A stretch of 64,000 bases of DNA from Larus michahellis (lineage: Eukaryota; Chordata; Aves; Charadriiformes; Laridae). Below the pieces are notes generated by a model that made no database searches, was not told the origin of the DNA, and saw nothing but the letters and a program-made list of their open reading frames with translations. The stretch is from the NCBI RefSeq assembly GCF_964199755.1, contig NC_133898.1, forward strand, positions 104,894,847 to 104,958,846, read 5' to 3'. Made by a program: the position numbers and the translations under genes. Positions 37,701 through 47,840 of the stretch are shown in pieces (within the stretch, counting starts at the first letter, position 1; each line of letters begins with the position of its first letter).

Positions 37701-40700
37701 AAAAGATGGAGGTCTTGATAATGCATACATTTAACTTGGAGGTTACAGCCTGGGGGAGTGAGTTATTGAACTCACACCACAGAGAAGCAGCATAATTATC
37801 ATCTGTAGTTAGGTTTTTCGTAAAGAAACTAGCAAAAGGGATATTTGCCGCATTGACTATTGCCTCCAACAAACACATTTGTGATCAGCACTGAAGGGCC
37901 TTTTCCATTCCTACAGCTCATCCATGAAGTTTTTAGTCTTACACATGTAGAATACTCTTGACAGACAGTGTAATGTTATTCTTACTAATAATGCTGCTGG
38001 TAGATTTTCTCTTGCTGTTTCTATGGGCACTCCGAGAGGTATTACCAGCTGTCTGACTGCGGGTTTACACCCTCTGGGGTCATGGCACCTAATAAGCACA
38101 TTTAGAATAATTTGTCCTAGACCCAACACAATATCAGAGTGCCCTGCAATGCTGGAGAGTCCTTGGCTAAGGAAATATACAGATGCAAAAGCAAACAAGC
38201 AAGAATTTATTTTCAGTAACTCTTACCCAGTTACAAATATCATTAATATCAGTGAATAAGCCCATAGGACAATAAGTGAGGGAAATAGCATATAATGGAC
38301 ATATAATGGCATATAATGGACAATGTAATAAATCCAAAGGGGAGACCACAGAAGTCATCATCATGCTGGTCCACTTCATCTGGTTGCAGGGTATGATGAA
38401 GAATAGGCTACAGTACAAATCCTGATCTTTATGTCGAGTAGTTTTGGTGCTAATGACTTTGGGAATGATGTGCAAGAAGCAAATTAAACAACTTATGATT
38501 TGGGGAAGAGGTTTGGTTCTAGAGAGCTCATCTTTAGATCACGGTCTTGAGCCTGAAATTACTCCATATTCTAATATGTTTTTTCAAACAGCAGCCATAT
38601 CTTTTGAAACTGTTCCACTTCACATAAAATATTTAAAAACTCAATAGAACATAAGCTGAAACACTCTTCCTTTGGGGACTCTTGTAACCATTAGGTTGTC
38701 ATGTATTTTTCATTTACTCTGTCTGTTCTTAAAAGTATTGAGCCATCCTGTGCAATACAGATACATATCTGGAACAGGACACACTAAGAAGGACCCCTCA
38801 GAATATTTTCTGCTCTAATTATTTTAAATACTGCCTTGTGACTTGGGACACTTGAGTTCAAATCTCTGCAACAAATCAGACAGACAGAGGTATTCAGATA
38901 GTTCACACTGCAGGTGAATGTTTTAGCAATGGGTTATTGACCATGAAGTCAGACGGCATCTTCTGCTGCCCGGCCATCCACACAGACCAAACGTGAGACG
39001 GGGTCCTGACATCAAGACAGACAAAGGGACGTTCACTTTATCAACTCTGCTGCAGTTGAGGCTCAGAACAGATGATGGCATCAGGACATGGTTGGTTCTG
39101 TTCAAATAGTTTCAATATGAGGAGAAGGGAGGTTTTCATGGCAATACAGATACCTCTGATTCCCAGTGATGGAGAACCTGCCATATGGAATTACATTGGC
39201 AGTAATGTACCTACATACCCTCGGCTACATTTATGAACACGACCAAGGCATGGGCTAGGCTAATGGCAAGTGATTGTGTTTATGCTGCTGGGGGAATAGT
39301 CCCTGGCCCATTTTATTTGCTAGTACTAATGTAGCTTTGGCAGATCAAGGGCCTTGACATTTGTCAGTCAATGAAGGTGTCTTTACTAGCTTGGTCTAAT
39401 GACACTACCACACTGTACACTCTTCTGCCTTCCATATTCAGAGCACCTGGCAAGTGAATACTCAACATTTAACAGCAAGGTCTTAGAAGGATTTAAAGAA
39501 AGAGAGAGATGGTGACCAATACCCAAGATTTGTTCAAGAAGATAATAGCCTTTTGTAGAAAGCAACATTTTCATCTGAGTGACAACAGAGAGTAGGATGA
39601 GTTTCAGGTCAAACTTATAATACCTGGTCCTACTTCTACCCACTTGAAAAATACTTGGAAATGATGCACCAAGCTTTGGAACTGCAATAAACAGAGACAG
39701 AGACTGATTTTTTGCTTTCATTTATGTGAGAATCCGTTTAACAATTCAAGGAGGCTTAGTCACATCGTAACCTGCACTTTATTGTACCATCACTCCCTGC
39801 AAGTGAATCACTCTGACATGTAGGTGTAATTCACTGAATAAATACAATGTGCCTCCCTACAACACAACTCTCTTTAAGGCATGATTTATTTGATTTGTTT
39901 CATATTCTAATACAATATTTGAAAATTAAGTAACTACTACCTTGTTTTGGGTATTGTGCGAGATAATAGAATCACAGAATGGTTTGTGTTGGAAGGGACC
40001 TTAAAGATCATCTAGTTCCAACCCCCTGCTATAGTCAGGGACACCTCCCACTAGACCAGGTTGCTCAAAGCCTCATCCAGCCTGGCCTTGAACACTTCCA
40101 GGGATGGGGCATCCACAACTTCCCTGAGCAACCTGTTCCAGTGTCTCATCACTAGTGTCTGTAAATTCTATTTACCGACATTTTTATTGCTTTACATCCC
40201 CTCTGGATTAGTAAAACAGATCGCAAAAAGTGAAGAGCATCAGACACATGTTCCAGAAAGTGTATCGCCCAAGTCTAACAGTGAGATCGACCAAATGCAA
40301 ATTCCAGGCAGATCAACTCTGAATTATGGACAGAAAGGTTGGAATTTTTTTCCAGCTGCATGCTGGCTTTGTTTAACAGGATCCCACAGGAGCATAATTT
40401 CTGCTGAATTCAGACTTCTTGAGTTGATTCAGGCTCTGACTTTGTTCATAGTCCAGAAATTTCATTTATCACCTTGTTGAAGAAAACGTGTGACTGTTAC
40501 TGAAAATGGTATCAGCCATCGTCAAGGATTTCAGAAGTTCTCTGTCTTTTGCCATCATTTTCTCTTTGAAATCTTACTGACTTCATTCAGTTACCACAGC
40601 AATATTATGATAAACTATGAATATGCAACCATTCATCAATTAAAAATAAAGCTGTGTGCACCTAAAAGAATTACCTGAAATATTGCAGATATCTTCAAGA

Positions 40701-43700
40701 ACATTCCAGGCGCTCTCACATCCATTTGCAGCATTTATACATTGCTCCCTCAAGTGCAGACAGTCAGTAGTCTGGGCAGTAGATATACTTGTGAAGTACA
40801 TGAACAACACTGTAAAGACAGAATATAATGACTATTTAATACAATAGATATTTTACTGACCTTTTTCATTTACACTTAGCTTATAACAATTTTTATATAT
40901 AAATACCATATACTACAGTATTTAGCGTAGTTTATCTATAGATTCAAATTTTTCTACCAAGTTACTTTTTAACAGAAAAAAAGCTTTTCTTCAGTTTCAC
41001 AACTGGAAAATTAAATTTAAATTGTAAATTTTCAAAGTTGCAGTGTGGCCTATTTTGTATTGTTTTTACCTCGGTAGTGATATATGACATCAGTCCATAG
41101 ATATATAGAAATGACTGCAGTTCTGAGACCCATAATAAATAATAGAAAGGAAGAGAGTATAAAATTCAAAGGAAATAGCATTTTATTTGGACTGCAATTT
41201 CATCAAGCTAGAGACTAGAGAGGAATTCCTATTAATAGACCACATGAAAGAGACTTGACAGCTACACAGCTGCTAGATAATAAATGAGATTTTATTTCAT
41301 AATACAATACTTTTCACCCTCTTTGTTTTTACTTCACAGATGCATCATTTCTTGAAAGCCCTGCATTTATGTCTTTATCTGCTTCCCTGAGTGCACTGAA
41401 CCGAAAGGCCATGTTAATTGCATAAAAAAGTTCTGAAACCAAAGACTGATATGGAGGTTTCAAGGTAAACAATTTTAAATCAGCACCACCTCTGGCTTAT
41501 CAGTAGAAAATTAAATTGCCTCGCCTTGCTAAGAAAAGACAAATCAGTTGGGGTTTAGCTCTTTCATCAACATTCCCATGGTAACACAACCTCTAATTTG
41601 TAACTATGTGTCTTAATTTTCCATAAAATTAAGTTTCAAACACTGATTTTGGGCCTTATCAAACTAGCTGCTGAACACCTGATGGGAGTGTTCTCCTTAG
41701 GTATTGAAGGACGCAGCATCTCCCAGACAAAGTCCCCTTTTTTTCCTTATGTTCAGAAAAGTTCATATGTAATTTGAAGAATTTCCAGCACTGTTTAATT
41801 CCTTAAACATAATCTGCAAGAGGCATGAAATACTCTCTCAGGACTTGTCCAGACCCTACCCAGAGAAATGAAATGTTTCCAATGCCACATTTGTGAAATA
41901 AGAAATTAAATATCAAATATTGCTCTTAGCAATCTTAAAGAGCCACTACTGTTCAGAGGTGATGCCATCCCTCCTGGAAATTATGCTTACCTGTGTTATA
42001 ATAGTGCTACCGCAGGGAACACTTTCTTGACCCATATTGTTAAAGATGAAGCAACATTTAATACTTTATAACTGACAAGTACAATAGCATCTAGTGTGCC
42101 TAAGAGACACCGAAGAAGCCACATGTGCTTACTATAGCCGGTGCTAATTCTTTGCCAGTTGTGCATATTTCTGCATATTAGACTGTGTCTGTCGGTCAGC
42201 CTGGAAGACTGATAAATAGAAACAGCTCCTGCTATTTGACGTTGAGGAATGTGCATCTGGCCCATCCATAGGGAAAATTTTATCTCATTATGACAACATT
42301 TTAGTCTTGGGACTGTCTCCAAAAGTTCTTTCTAATTGTGAAATTACTTACTATTTATTCAGATGACAGAGAAAAAAAAAAGTTGTCAAATACTTTACAA
42401 GTGAAAAAGACCCTAAGTAGACAATAAGAAATTACAAACAGGAACTTTTTAAGAAAAGGTATTTTGCTGGATGACCATTTACCTATTTTGTAGGTAAGAT
42501 TTACAATGGAAGATTTACACATCTGATTAGGATCTGCAGCACAAAGACCCTGTGCTCTCTCCCTCCAGTTAAGACAGCTTTTGAGAAGCAGTGGCTGAAA
42601 ATGAATAGTCGAAGTAGGACTGACTGAGCAGCCAATTAGCAGCTCCTGCTCCTTTGTAAGGATTATTTCAGAGTGTGTTTATTTTGAACCCACCTGGAAA
42701 CTCTGCCCACAAAAAGGAGGAGATACTTTTGCAAAATAAAGAGCTGAGTGGCATATTTTATGATTGAAGCTAATTTAGTCTAAGAAAGGGCTTCTCTAGA
42801 TCTAAAGGCGTGTTATGGATGGGTCTTTTGTTTCCTCAGCAGTACACAGGACTGTTGCAAGCATACATGAAACAAACTGGCCTATATGATTTTACAATCC
42901 AGTGCACTGTAGCTTATACAATTGCTTAAATTGACAGATATTACTTTAGTCATTCACTTTAGTTATTTAGTGTTTGGAGTACGAAGCAACCGTTTTCTAC
43001 TTATAAGACTTAAGGAGATCTAGGAGTTAGTTTATAGCTAAAACTTTGAAAGGGATGCATTTTGACAGGACGACACATAAATTCAGGTTTCTACAGGTGT
43101 CTGTATTTTTAAGCAGGTGTCTATTGATTCTCTGGGTAGATGTAAAATTGCCTGTTCTGAAGAATTTGGTGTCTAAAGTAGAAAGGGGAGAAAAAAGGAC
43201 ATTCTGGCACCTTCATTTTGCAGATTGGGAACTGAGGAACAGAGGAATTAGTGTCTGCAGAATTATTATCTGGCAGATAAAAATTAATAATGGGAAACCA
43301 AGCTGTGGTTTCTATCCAACGGCAAGAGCAGCAAGATAGCTAGCTCCAAAGGAGAAAGGCAAACTATAGTTGAATATAGTTGAAAAGTGATAAAGGACAA
43401 TTTTATTCTAATACAACCTGGGGCAGAACTACCTACAGAACGATTTTAATGGTGAAATATGAGTTTAGAGTAGTGGGATGTTAAAGAGAGAAGCAGCACG
43501 TATACAATATGTAGAGGGGGGGAAGAAGAATAAAAGAAATTAAAATATACTTGTCTCATTGCGTTCTCTTCTACCAAATCCTTCTGTACCAACCTTGTTG
43601 GTTTTCCCTTTTTCTCCATTCAAACCCAAAGGTAAATGTCAATAGCCCTCTGTGTAGTACTGCCAGCACGAAATGCCATCCACTTAGCAAACAAGTGGCT

Positions 43701-44035
43701 GTTTATTTAGACAAGGCATCCCATTTGTGAATCTCCTCACTGGTTCAACTTCTTATCGCCGCTGCCGCTGCCGCCTCTACTACCCTGCCTTACCTCTCGC
43801 TTCAGACACGCTACCTGGAGCCGGGATGAAGAAGGGCCTGGAGGTCGCACACCGGTGCAAACCCCCGACAAGGTACCTTCTGACCTCCCGCCGTGAGGCT
43901 CCTCGGGAGAAGAAGCAAGGGGAACCCGCCGAGAGGAGAGGAGAAGCCGGGGCAAAGCGAGGGTCCTGGCGAGGCTGGGGGCTGCCTCCCTCCCCGCCTC
44001 CCACCGCACTTACCGAGGCAGAGGAGCGCGGCCAT
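16686..44035 (-). CDS. GFRAL: GFRAL, complete nine-exon gene with an extra GFRA D1-like domain
   Basis: GFRAL is the type I membrane receptor for GDF15. It sits on hindbrain neurons and signals through RET to suppress feeding. The coding exons on the minus strand are 44035-44014, 40809-40675, 34227-34075, 32562-32140, 29904-29577, 27595-27336, 18258-18217, 17833-17752 and 16773-16686. All junctions are GT-AG and phase-consistent, totalling 1533 nt or 510 residues. The order is: signal peptide (about 1-19); the GFRAL-type first cysteine-rich domain (24 to about 100); an extra GFRA D1-like module (about 136-214) plus acidic linker; D2 (about 250-340); D3 (about 345-435); a short basic juxtamembrane piece; one membrane helix (about 458-480); and a cytoplasmic tail of about 30 residues. 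Human GFRAL, as I recall it, is about 394 residues and lacks the extra module. The least certain parts are exon 7 and the exon 6 donor choice. Confidence 0.9.
16774..17751 (-). other. GFRAL intron 8
   Basis: About 1 kb, AT-rich. I see no repeat family and no further exon. Confidence 0.75.
17752..17833 (-). CDS. GFRAL: GFRAL exon 8 (transmembrane helix)
   Basis: This is an 82-nt exon, phase 1 to 2, with acceptor tttttcacttgtag and donor gtaatt. It encodes (G)[11 protein letters not shown] followed by [16 protein letters not shown]. This is a single hydrophobic helix followed by basic residues, collinear with the human GEVIYAAMCM...VKLR exon, including the GE start and the basic residue at the split codon. 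Confidence 0.92.
18217..18258 (-). CDS. GFRAL: GFRAL exon 7 (probable 42-nt juxtamembrane exon)
   Basis: This is an inferred exon, phase 1-1, with acceptor tactgctgcacag and a consensus donor gtaagt. It encodes [13 protein letters not shown] between D3 and the membrane helix. It is the only nearby candidate that I found fitting both flanking phases without a stop. It is shorter than the corresponding mammalian segment (about 30 residues) and similar only in being basic. Because it is symmetric, skipping it would also keep the frame. The true exon could lie elsewhere in the 9-kb intron. Confidence 0.55.
20402..20500 (-). repeat. CR1 LINE 3' tail, short
   Basis: The stretch cagaatcacggaattgtaga, then tcatttaggttggaaaagac and gatcatcgagtcc, is the reverse complement of a CR1 3' end. 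Fewer than 100 bp are recognisable. Confidence 0.88.
26329..26346. repeat. 18-bp perfect palindrome
   Basis: GAGAATATATATATTCTC is perfectly self-complementary and lies in GFRAL intron 6. It is probably a chance or microsatellite-derived AT palindrome. Confidence 0.9.
27336..27595 (-). CDS. GFRAL: GFRAL exon 6 (D3 domain)
   Basis: This exon follows acceptor ttttttccaccag (phase 2) and encodes [13 protein letters not shown], then [20 protein letters not shown] and [16 protein letters not shown], matching D3 of mammalian GFRAL. Two donors in the same phase are possible: gtgagtaa after 27336, used here, or gtgagtta after 27345, which drops three residues. D3 contributes to the RET contact in GFRA complexes. 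Confidence 0.9.
27596..29576 (-). other. GFRAL intron 5
   Basis: A 2-kb AT-rich intron between the D2 and D3 exons. I see no repeat family or exon in it. Confidence 0.8.
29577..29904 (-). CDS. GFRAL: GFRAL exon 5 (D2 domain and start of D3)
   Basis: This 328-nt exon runs from phase 1 to phase 2, with acceptor attctttttag and donor gtaaga. It encodes the D2 helical cysteine-rich domain, including [14 protein letters not shown] and FCDC, then PPPSCLNVI and ENELC at the start of D3. These motifs are nearly identical in mammalian GFRAL. In GFRAL, D2 is the main GDF15-binding domain. Confidence 0.95.
29905..32139 (-). other. GFRAL intron 4
   Basis: A 2.2-kb intron separating the extra-domain exon from D2. 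About half of it is a CR1 copy (30210-31305). Near 30121-30163 there is a small imperfect tandem array of a taagtgagat unit. Confidence 0.85.
30210..31305 (+). mobile_element. CR1 LINE with decayed reverse-transcriptase fragment
   Basis: A 5'-truncated CR1 retrotransposon about 1.1 kb long, antisense to GFRAL. Near 30310-30460 it still encodes part of the ORF2 reverse transcriptase, with the boxes [16 protein letters not shown] and FADDT. Stops and frameshifts follow, including one right after FADDT. A later block, 30700-30920, encodes [20 protein letters not shown] and a partner-tail motif ([16 protein letters not shown]). It ends in ttgattctgtgattctgtg. It is non-functional and several hundred bases of its 5' end are missing. 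Confidence 0.95.
32140..32562 (-). CDS. GFRAL: GFRAL exon 4: extra GFRA D1-like domain plus poly-Asp linker
   Basis: This 423-nt exon (141 codons, phase 1-1) has acceptor tatttgtacag and donor gttagt. It encodes a polar lead-in of about 32 residues and then a module with ten cysteines at protein positions 137, 144, 150, 161, 168, 177, 192, 194, 202 and 214. The spacings C-x6-C-x5-C-x10-C and C-x14-C-x-C match D1 of GFRA1 and GFRA3 as I recall them, as do the ECLSAWKEL and CVKIW segments. An acidic linker with six consecutive Asp follows. The splice phases fit exons 3 and 5 exactly, which argues for a real exon. Human GFRAL has only a short linker at this place. Confidence 0.88.
32161..32187. 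repeat. Coding trinucleotide repeat (GAT)n encoding poly-Asp
   Basis: On the plus strand catcatcatcatcatcatca is followed by ccatcat. Read on the minus strand it gives GAT codons for the DDDDDD run in GFRAL exon 4. It is a slightly interrupted microsatellite within coding sequence. Confidence 0.9.
32563..34074 (-). other. GFRAL intron 3
   Basis: A 1.5-kb intron between the first-domain exon and the extra-domain exon. One exon-like block (33374-33476) has plausible splice sites but the wrong phase and is not annotated as coding. Confidence 0.75.
34075..34227 (-). CDS. GFRAL: GFRAL exon 3 (second half of first Cys-rich domain)
   Basis: This exon is 153 nt, phase 1-1, bounded by acceptor gtaagttctag and donor gtaact. 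It encodes a stretch with [11 protein letters not shown], then [20 protein letters not shown] and QC. This is collinear with the human segment containing CLCTDDFYC and LLGKKC. It completes the domain begun in exon 2. Confidence 0.93.
36529..36549. repeat. 21-bp inverted repeat
   Basis: ATGTACATAA and its reverse complement TTATGTACAT are separated by a single T. It lies in GFRAL intron 2. Confidence 0.9.
36690..37185 (+). repeat. CR1 LINE 3' region, old and diverged
   Basis: It has recognisable CR1 landmarks in order: gacaagagggacatgggcat, the block near tcagcctggaggagagaaag, cctgatgggagggg, gaggttgcccagagcag, gactgggtctccagaggtcc and a final caatgattcta. It is in plus orientation and heavily diverged, and contains small indels. 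Confidence 0.88.
38289..38319. repeat. Triple 10-bp direct repeat
   Basis: Three copies of catataatgg occur at 38289-38298, 38300-38309 and 38310-38319. Confidence 0.95.
39967..40158 (-). repeat. CR1 LINE 3' fragment
   Basis: The block begins atagaatcacagaatggttt and includes cagcctggccttgaacactt and gagcaacctgttccagtg, the reverse complement of the CR1 3' end. It lies in GFRAL intron 2, in the same orientation as the gene. Confidence 0.95.
40675..40809 (-). CDS. GFRAL: GFRAL exon 2 (end of signal peptide, start of first Cys-rich domain)
   Basis: This exon is 135 nt, phase 1-1, with acceptor tctgtctttacag and donor gtaatt. It encodes the rest of the leader and then [20 protein letters not shown], matching the start of the first domain of mammalian GFRAL (C..LREQC...ANGC..AW). 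Cysteine spacing and the AW motif are conserved. Confidence 0.93.
40810..44013 (-). other. GFRAL intron 1
   Basis: A 3.2-kb intron, AT-rich except where it enters the CpG island at its 5' end (above about 43750). No additional exon or repeat family was recognised. Confidence 0.75.
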
Positions 44036-44335
44036 GGCCGGCCGCTGGCGGCTGCAGCTCGGCTGGCGGCGAGCGGCAGGTGCCGGTGCGGCGCCGCCCC
44101 TTCAGCACCGGCGGCGCGGACAGCGCCCCGCCCCGCGGGTGGGCGTCGCGCCCAGCGTCCCGCGGCACAGGGCGGGAGGGCGGCAGCTCCGTCACCCTTC
44201 CCCTGTCAACACGGCGTCTGTCTCTGCCCACCTCGTTCGCTCAGGGGCAGTGGACGAAGCTCATCCCCTCCCTCGGCCCCCACCCCACCCCCTCGAGCTT
44301 CCTCTGCTGCCGTTGTTACCCCCTTTGCTCACATT
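43750..44335. promoter_or_regulatory. GFRAL: CpG island, GFRAL promoter and 5' end
   Basis: About 0.6 kb of abruptly GC- and CpG-rich sequence in an otherwise AT-rich window. It contains the GFRAL start codon (44035), the exon 1 donor and GC-box-like runs such as gcgccccgccccgcggg near 44121. Transcription toward lower coordinates probably starts just above 44035. Long open frames here on both strands are a by-product of GC content. Confidence 0.85.
44014..44035 (-). CDS. GFRAL: GFRAL exon 1 (start codon, 22 coding nt)
   Basis: ATG at 44035-44033 encodes MAALLCL, then one base of a split codon before the strong donor gtaagt. Joined to exon 2 in phase 1 it gives [20 protein letters not shown], a classical signal peptide with likely cleavage near residue 19. 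The exon lies in the CpG island. The start was chosen because it is the ATG just upstream of a consensus donor and completes the hydrophobic leader. Confidence 0.85.
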
Positions 44336-47300
44336 TCTCTTTTCGCCATAATCACTAAGCTGGACTGCGTCTAGATGGGACGTGGTCCTTTGGGATTTTT
44401 CATGGGATCTGGCCCTCCCTCTGCGTTCAGGTCCCACTTGATTTCCAGAGAAACTAGCAGAGCAAGTCTTTGGCTGCTGCCAATAATCCCTCCAGAAAAT
44501 ACCTGTTGCTGTGTCTGATCACCTTCTGTCTGTAAGCACTTTTGATAAATTTTAGAAGTGAATTTTCATCTCAGAAATGGAATAGGATCATGATCTGTTA
44601 AGGACAGAGAGAAGCTATGGAGCCCGTTAGACAGCAGACCAGAGGAACAAATAACTAGTCTGTAGTCTAGACCCATACTGGACTATGGGTCTAGCTTCAG
44701 GAGGTTCACTAAAATACATCAAAAAATAGTTTGCCAAGCTGGCTTGGGTACTTAATAAAAAATAAATCAACCATAAAGCATGCAATCATACACTTGCTGG
44801 CTTCACTGGATGCTCTTCACTTTTGCACTGGAAGGAGGAGGAAAGAACAGATCCCTATTGATTCCTCCATACTACTCATGACTCTTATTTTCACAAATTG
44901 CTTATCCCATACAGAACATTTTTAATTGGATTTTGTCCTTGAATGCTTAAAGCAAAAAGATATAAAACTTCCAGCTAGCAGAGACAGAGACACAGTGGGT
45001 GAAATTCTGTCCCTTATCGGCAAAGCTAAACTTGAGCCAAGTCCAGATTTTGCTTATTGTTTATTTATCTCAGGAAAATTCAATCTTGCATATAATTTTT
45101 TTCTTTAACTCATATTTCAACTTAGTTAATGTATTATGCTCTTTATTTAAACTCTTAATGCCAACATTGCTAAATACTTGTCTTCCTTTGTTTTTTGGAA
45201 AGTGTATTCAATAAAATAAAATACTATTTCATCCAATATATCCAATGGTCAGAAAAAAGCCTTATTGTCAGGTAAAAGGAATAGCCTGAGAAATTAATGT
45301 AATTTTAGCTGTGAGACAGATTTTAGGTTGGAAGGCTAACTTTGCCTTGTAACATGCAGCAGTAGGTTGCGATGCATCTTAGTGCAAGGGCTGAGTTAAG
45401 CTAATGTTTAGTGTACTCTCCTTCTTATAAAGCCCTCTCCAGATTAATGACATGCATCAATTTTGCTAGTATCAGAGAATGAGATGGTGCCCTCTGTACA
45501 GTCCAGAAGAAAAGGAAAAAAAAGTAAAATGCCTTTTTGGAGGTGGAGAGGGGGAGAAATTATCTTGCAGTCATTGTGACCGCAGGGCACGAGTTTATCA
45601 CTACTGCTACAACAGGAAAGGAGAAAGAGGTCAGGATATGCGACTGTGAAATATGTTGAAAGACAAAGTACCAGAATGATGGTGTCACAAAAATTTATAT
45701 CTGCAGGAACAAATATGTTGTGATTTAAACTCTATGCCTAATGGTGCTATGACCAAGCAGAAACAATGGCACGAGAACTCCATTTCTATGCTCCTGAGTT
45801 GCCAGTGGAATTATTAGAATACCAAAACAGCTAGAGGTAATAGAACACAAGTAAAGCTCAGTTTTCAGATAGTTTTCAATATTTATAGACTGGATAAGAA
45901 ATGCTCATTCCTCGTCTGATATTTTTTGATGGAAAAGAAGCCCAAAAGTTTCTTTAAGATGCTTTAATTTCTGGCACATGCAAAAGGCTTTAAATTCCAT
46001 ATTGCTCTTAAAATCTTACCCTGTTTTCACATCTATTTCCGTCTCCATTAATAGCCATTGCTCACTACTGGGTTTGTCTTTACTGAAAATTCCCAGTGAT
46101 TATTTTCATTTGAAAATAAATACAGCTGGATGGTATTTCGAATGCATCCAAAAATTTGGATCTTTCTGGAGTAAAAGGCCCTAGTACTGGCAAAAAACCC
46201 ACCACTACTTTACACAGGTAGTCAACAGGTTTTTAAATGCCTGTGAAGTTTTTCTGATGAAATGGTCCCCGAAAACTTAACTCAGCTAAAGAAGAAAATA
46301 TCTAGGTATTTCTCAAATTTTGTAAAAATGAAGAAATAAATATATATGAATATTTGCATCAAAATATTAAAAATTTTTTTTGAATGAAAAATCTTTTATT
46401 TCCAGATAACCACATCTTTATATTGATAACCATATTTAACTAACCTGCAACTTGATTACCATACTCTCTGGCAAGAATTAGTTAACACTTTCTACCTATC
46501 CTTAGAATTTCAAGTCTTAGATAAGCTCTGATTGTATCACTTGTGTTTGAAAAATATGCTATTTACTCAACAAAGATCTGGCCAGAGAAAAACCCATTCA
46601 TTTGTCCACGAATGTCTCATATTTTATTTATATTCTCCACACAAAAAGTACTATTAAGTTAAAGTTATGCCTAAAAAAGAAATTCCTAGGAACAGTAGAC
46701 TATTTTAATTTTGGAGAGCTAAACAAAAATAAGAAGAAAGAACAAAGAGAACAGCAGAGACCTTTCCTCTTACAAAAGAGAAAATTAAGACCAGAACCTC
46801 CATGTCTAACATGACACAGGAGACCTGCAGGAGCCAAAAACTGCCAATGACCTTTAGTGCTGTTCTTATCTCAGATTAGGTAACACAATTTATCCCACTG
46901 GCATTAAGGTAGCAGCAAAAGGAAGACAATTTGTGTTGGCAGGTGGTATTTAACCCCCCTTTGGAAAGATGCTACTTATGTTTTTTCCATGAGCATCACT
47001 AACGTTGCTATTTTAGTTCTTTATTAGCTGTCCTAAGTTAGAAATACTGTATTCTTTTCCTCCCCGTTCATTTCACAGGGATCTGGGCAGTACACCAGAC
47101 AAGGCATGATAATTTTACTGGTCTTCTGCAGTCACCTGGGACCTTTTATGTTTGAAAAGTACACATACTCCCCTTTTATATTGACAACGTTTTCTTAGGT
47201 AACCATTTACTTTCTACATTCTTGCTCTCTCTTCAAGGAAAAGCTAAAAATACATTTTCTGAAATGAAAGTATAGGCTTGCAAAATTTTGACATAATTGA

Positions 47301-47411
47301 CATTTTTCAGCGATGGGTTGAGGCAGAATTTTATGGCACAACTAAATGGTTACTGATAATTATTTTGCAGCTAGATTACTATACTAGTTTTTATTTTTTT
47401 TACTTTTTATT

Positions 47412-47840
47412 TACTTAGAATTGTCTAGGCTGGAAGGGACCTTTAAATCATTGAGGCCAACCATTAACCTAACACTGCCAAAACCACCACTGAACCATGT
47501 CCCGAAGCATCACGTCTACCTGTCTTTTAAATACCTCCAGGGATGCTGACTCCACCACTTCCCTGGGCAGCCTGTTCCAATGCTTGATAACCCTTTCCGT
47601 GAAGAAATTTTTCCTAAGATCCATCCTAAACCTCCTCTGGCAGAACTTGAGGCCATTTCCTCTTGTCCTATCGCCTGTTGCTTGGGAGAAGAAACCAACA
47701 TCTACCTCTCTACAACCTCCTTTCAGGTAGTTGTAGAGACCGACAACGTCTCCCCTCAGCCTCCTTTTATCAAGACACAAGAAAAAATTAGAAGACTTTT
47801 TGAATTCTGTTCTCCCATTTCTGCAATGTTTTAATTCATC
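47412..47840 (-). mobile_element. CR1 LINE ORF2 C-terminal fragment
   Basis: On the minus strand it encodes a recognisable CR1 ORF2 end: [18 protein letters not shown], then [20 protein letters not shown] and [20 protein letters not shown]. The frame stays open for about 110 codons, so this copy is relatively young. The terminal octamer repeats are absent, so the extreme 3' end is lost or diverged. Confidence 0.93.

Larger units (their letters stand above)
34228..40674 (-). other. GFRAL intron 2
   Basis: A 6.4-kb intron. It contains a GC-richer patch (about 34540-34860) with no open frame of note, a diverged plus-strand CR1 (36690-37185), a CR1 tail (39967-40158), a triple 10-bp repeat (38289-38319) and a near-palindrome (36529-36549). 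Confidence 0.75.

Noticed and set aside
43727-44374. Long overlapping open frames on both strands (up to 215 codons) in the GC-rich block.
   Set aside because: Stop codons are rare in CpG-island sequence. The translations are low-complexity Arg/Pro/Ala, and only the 22-nt GFRAL exon 1 is supported.
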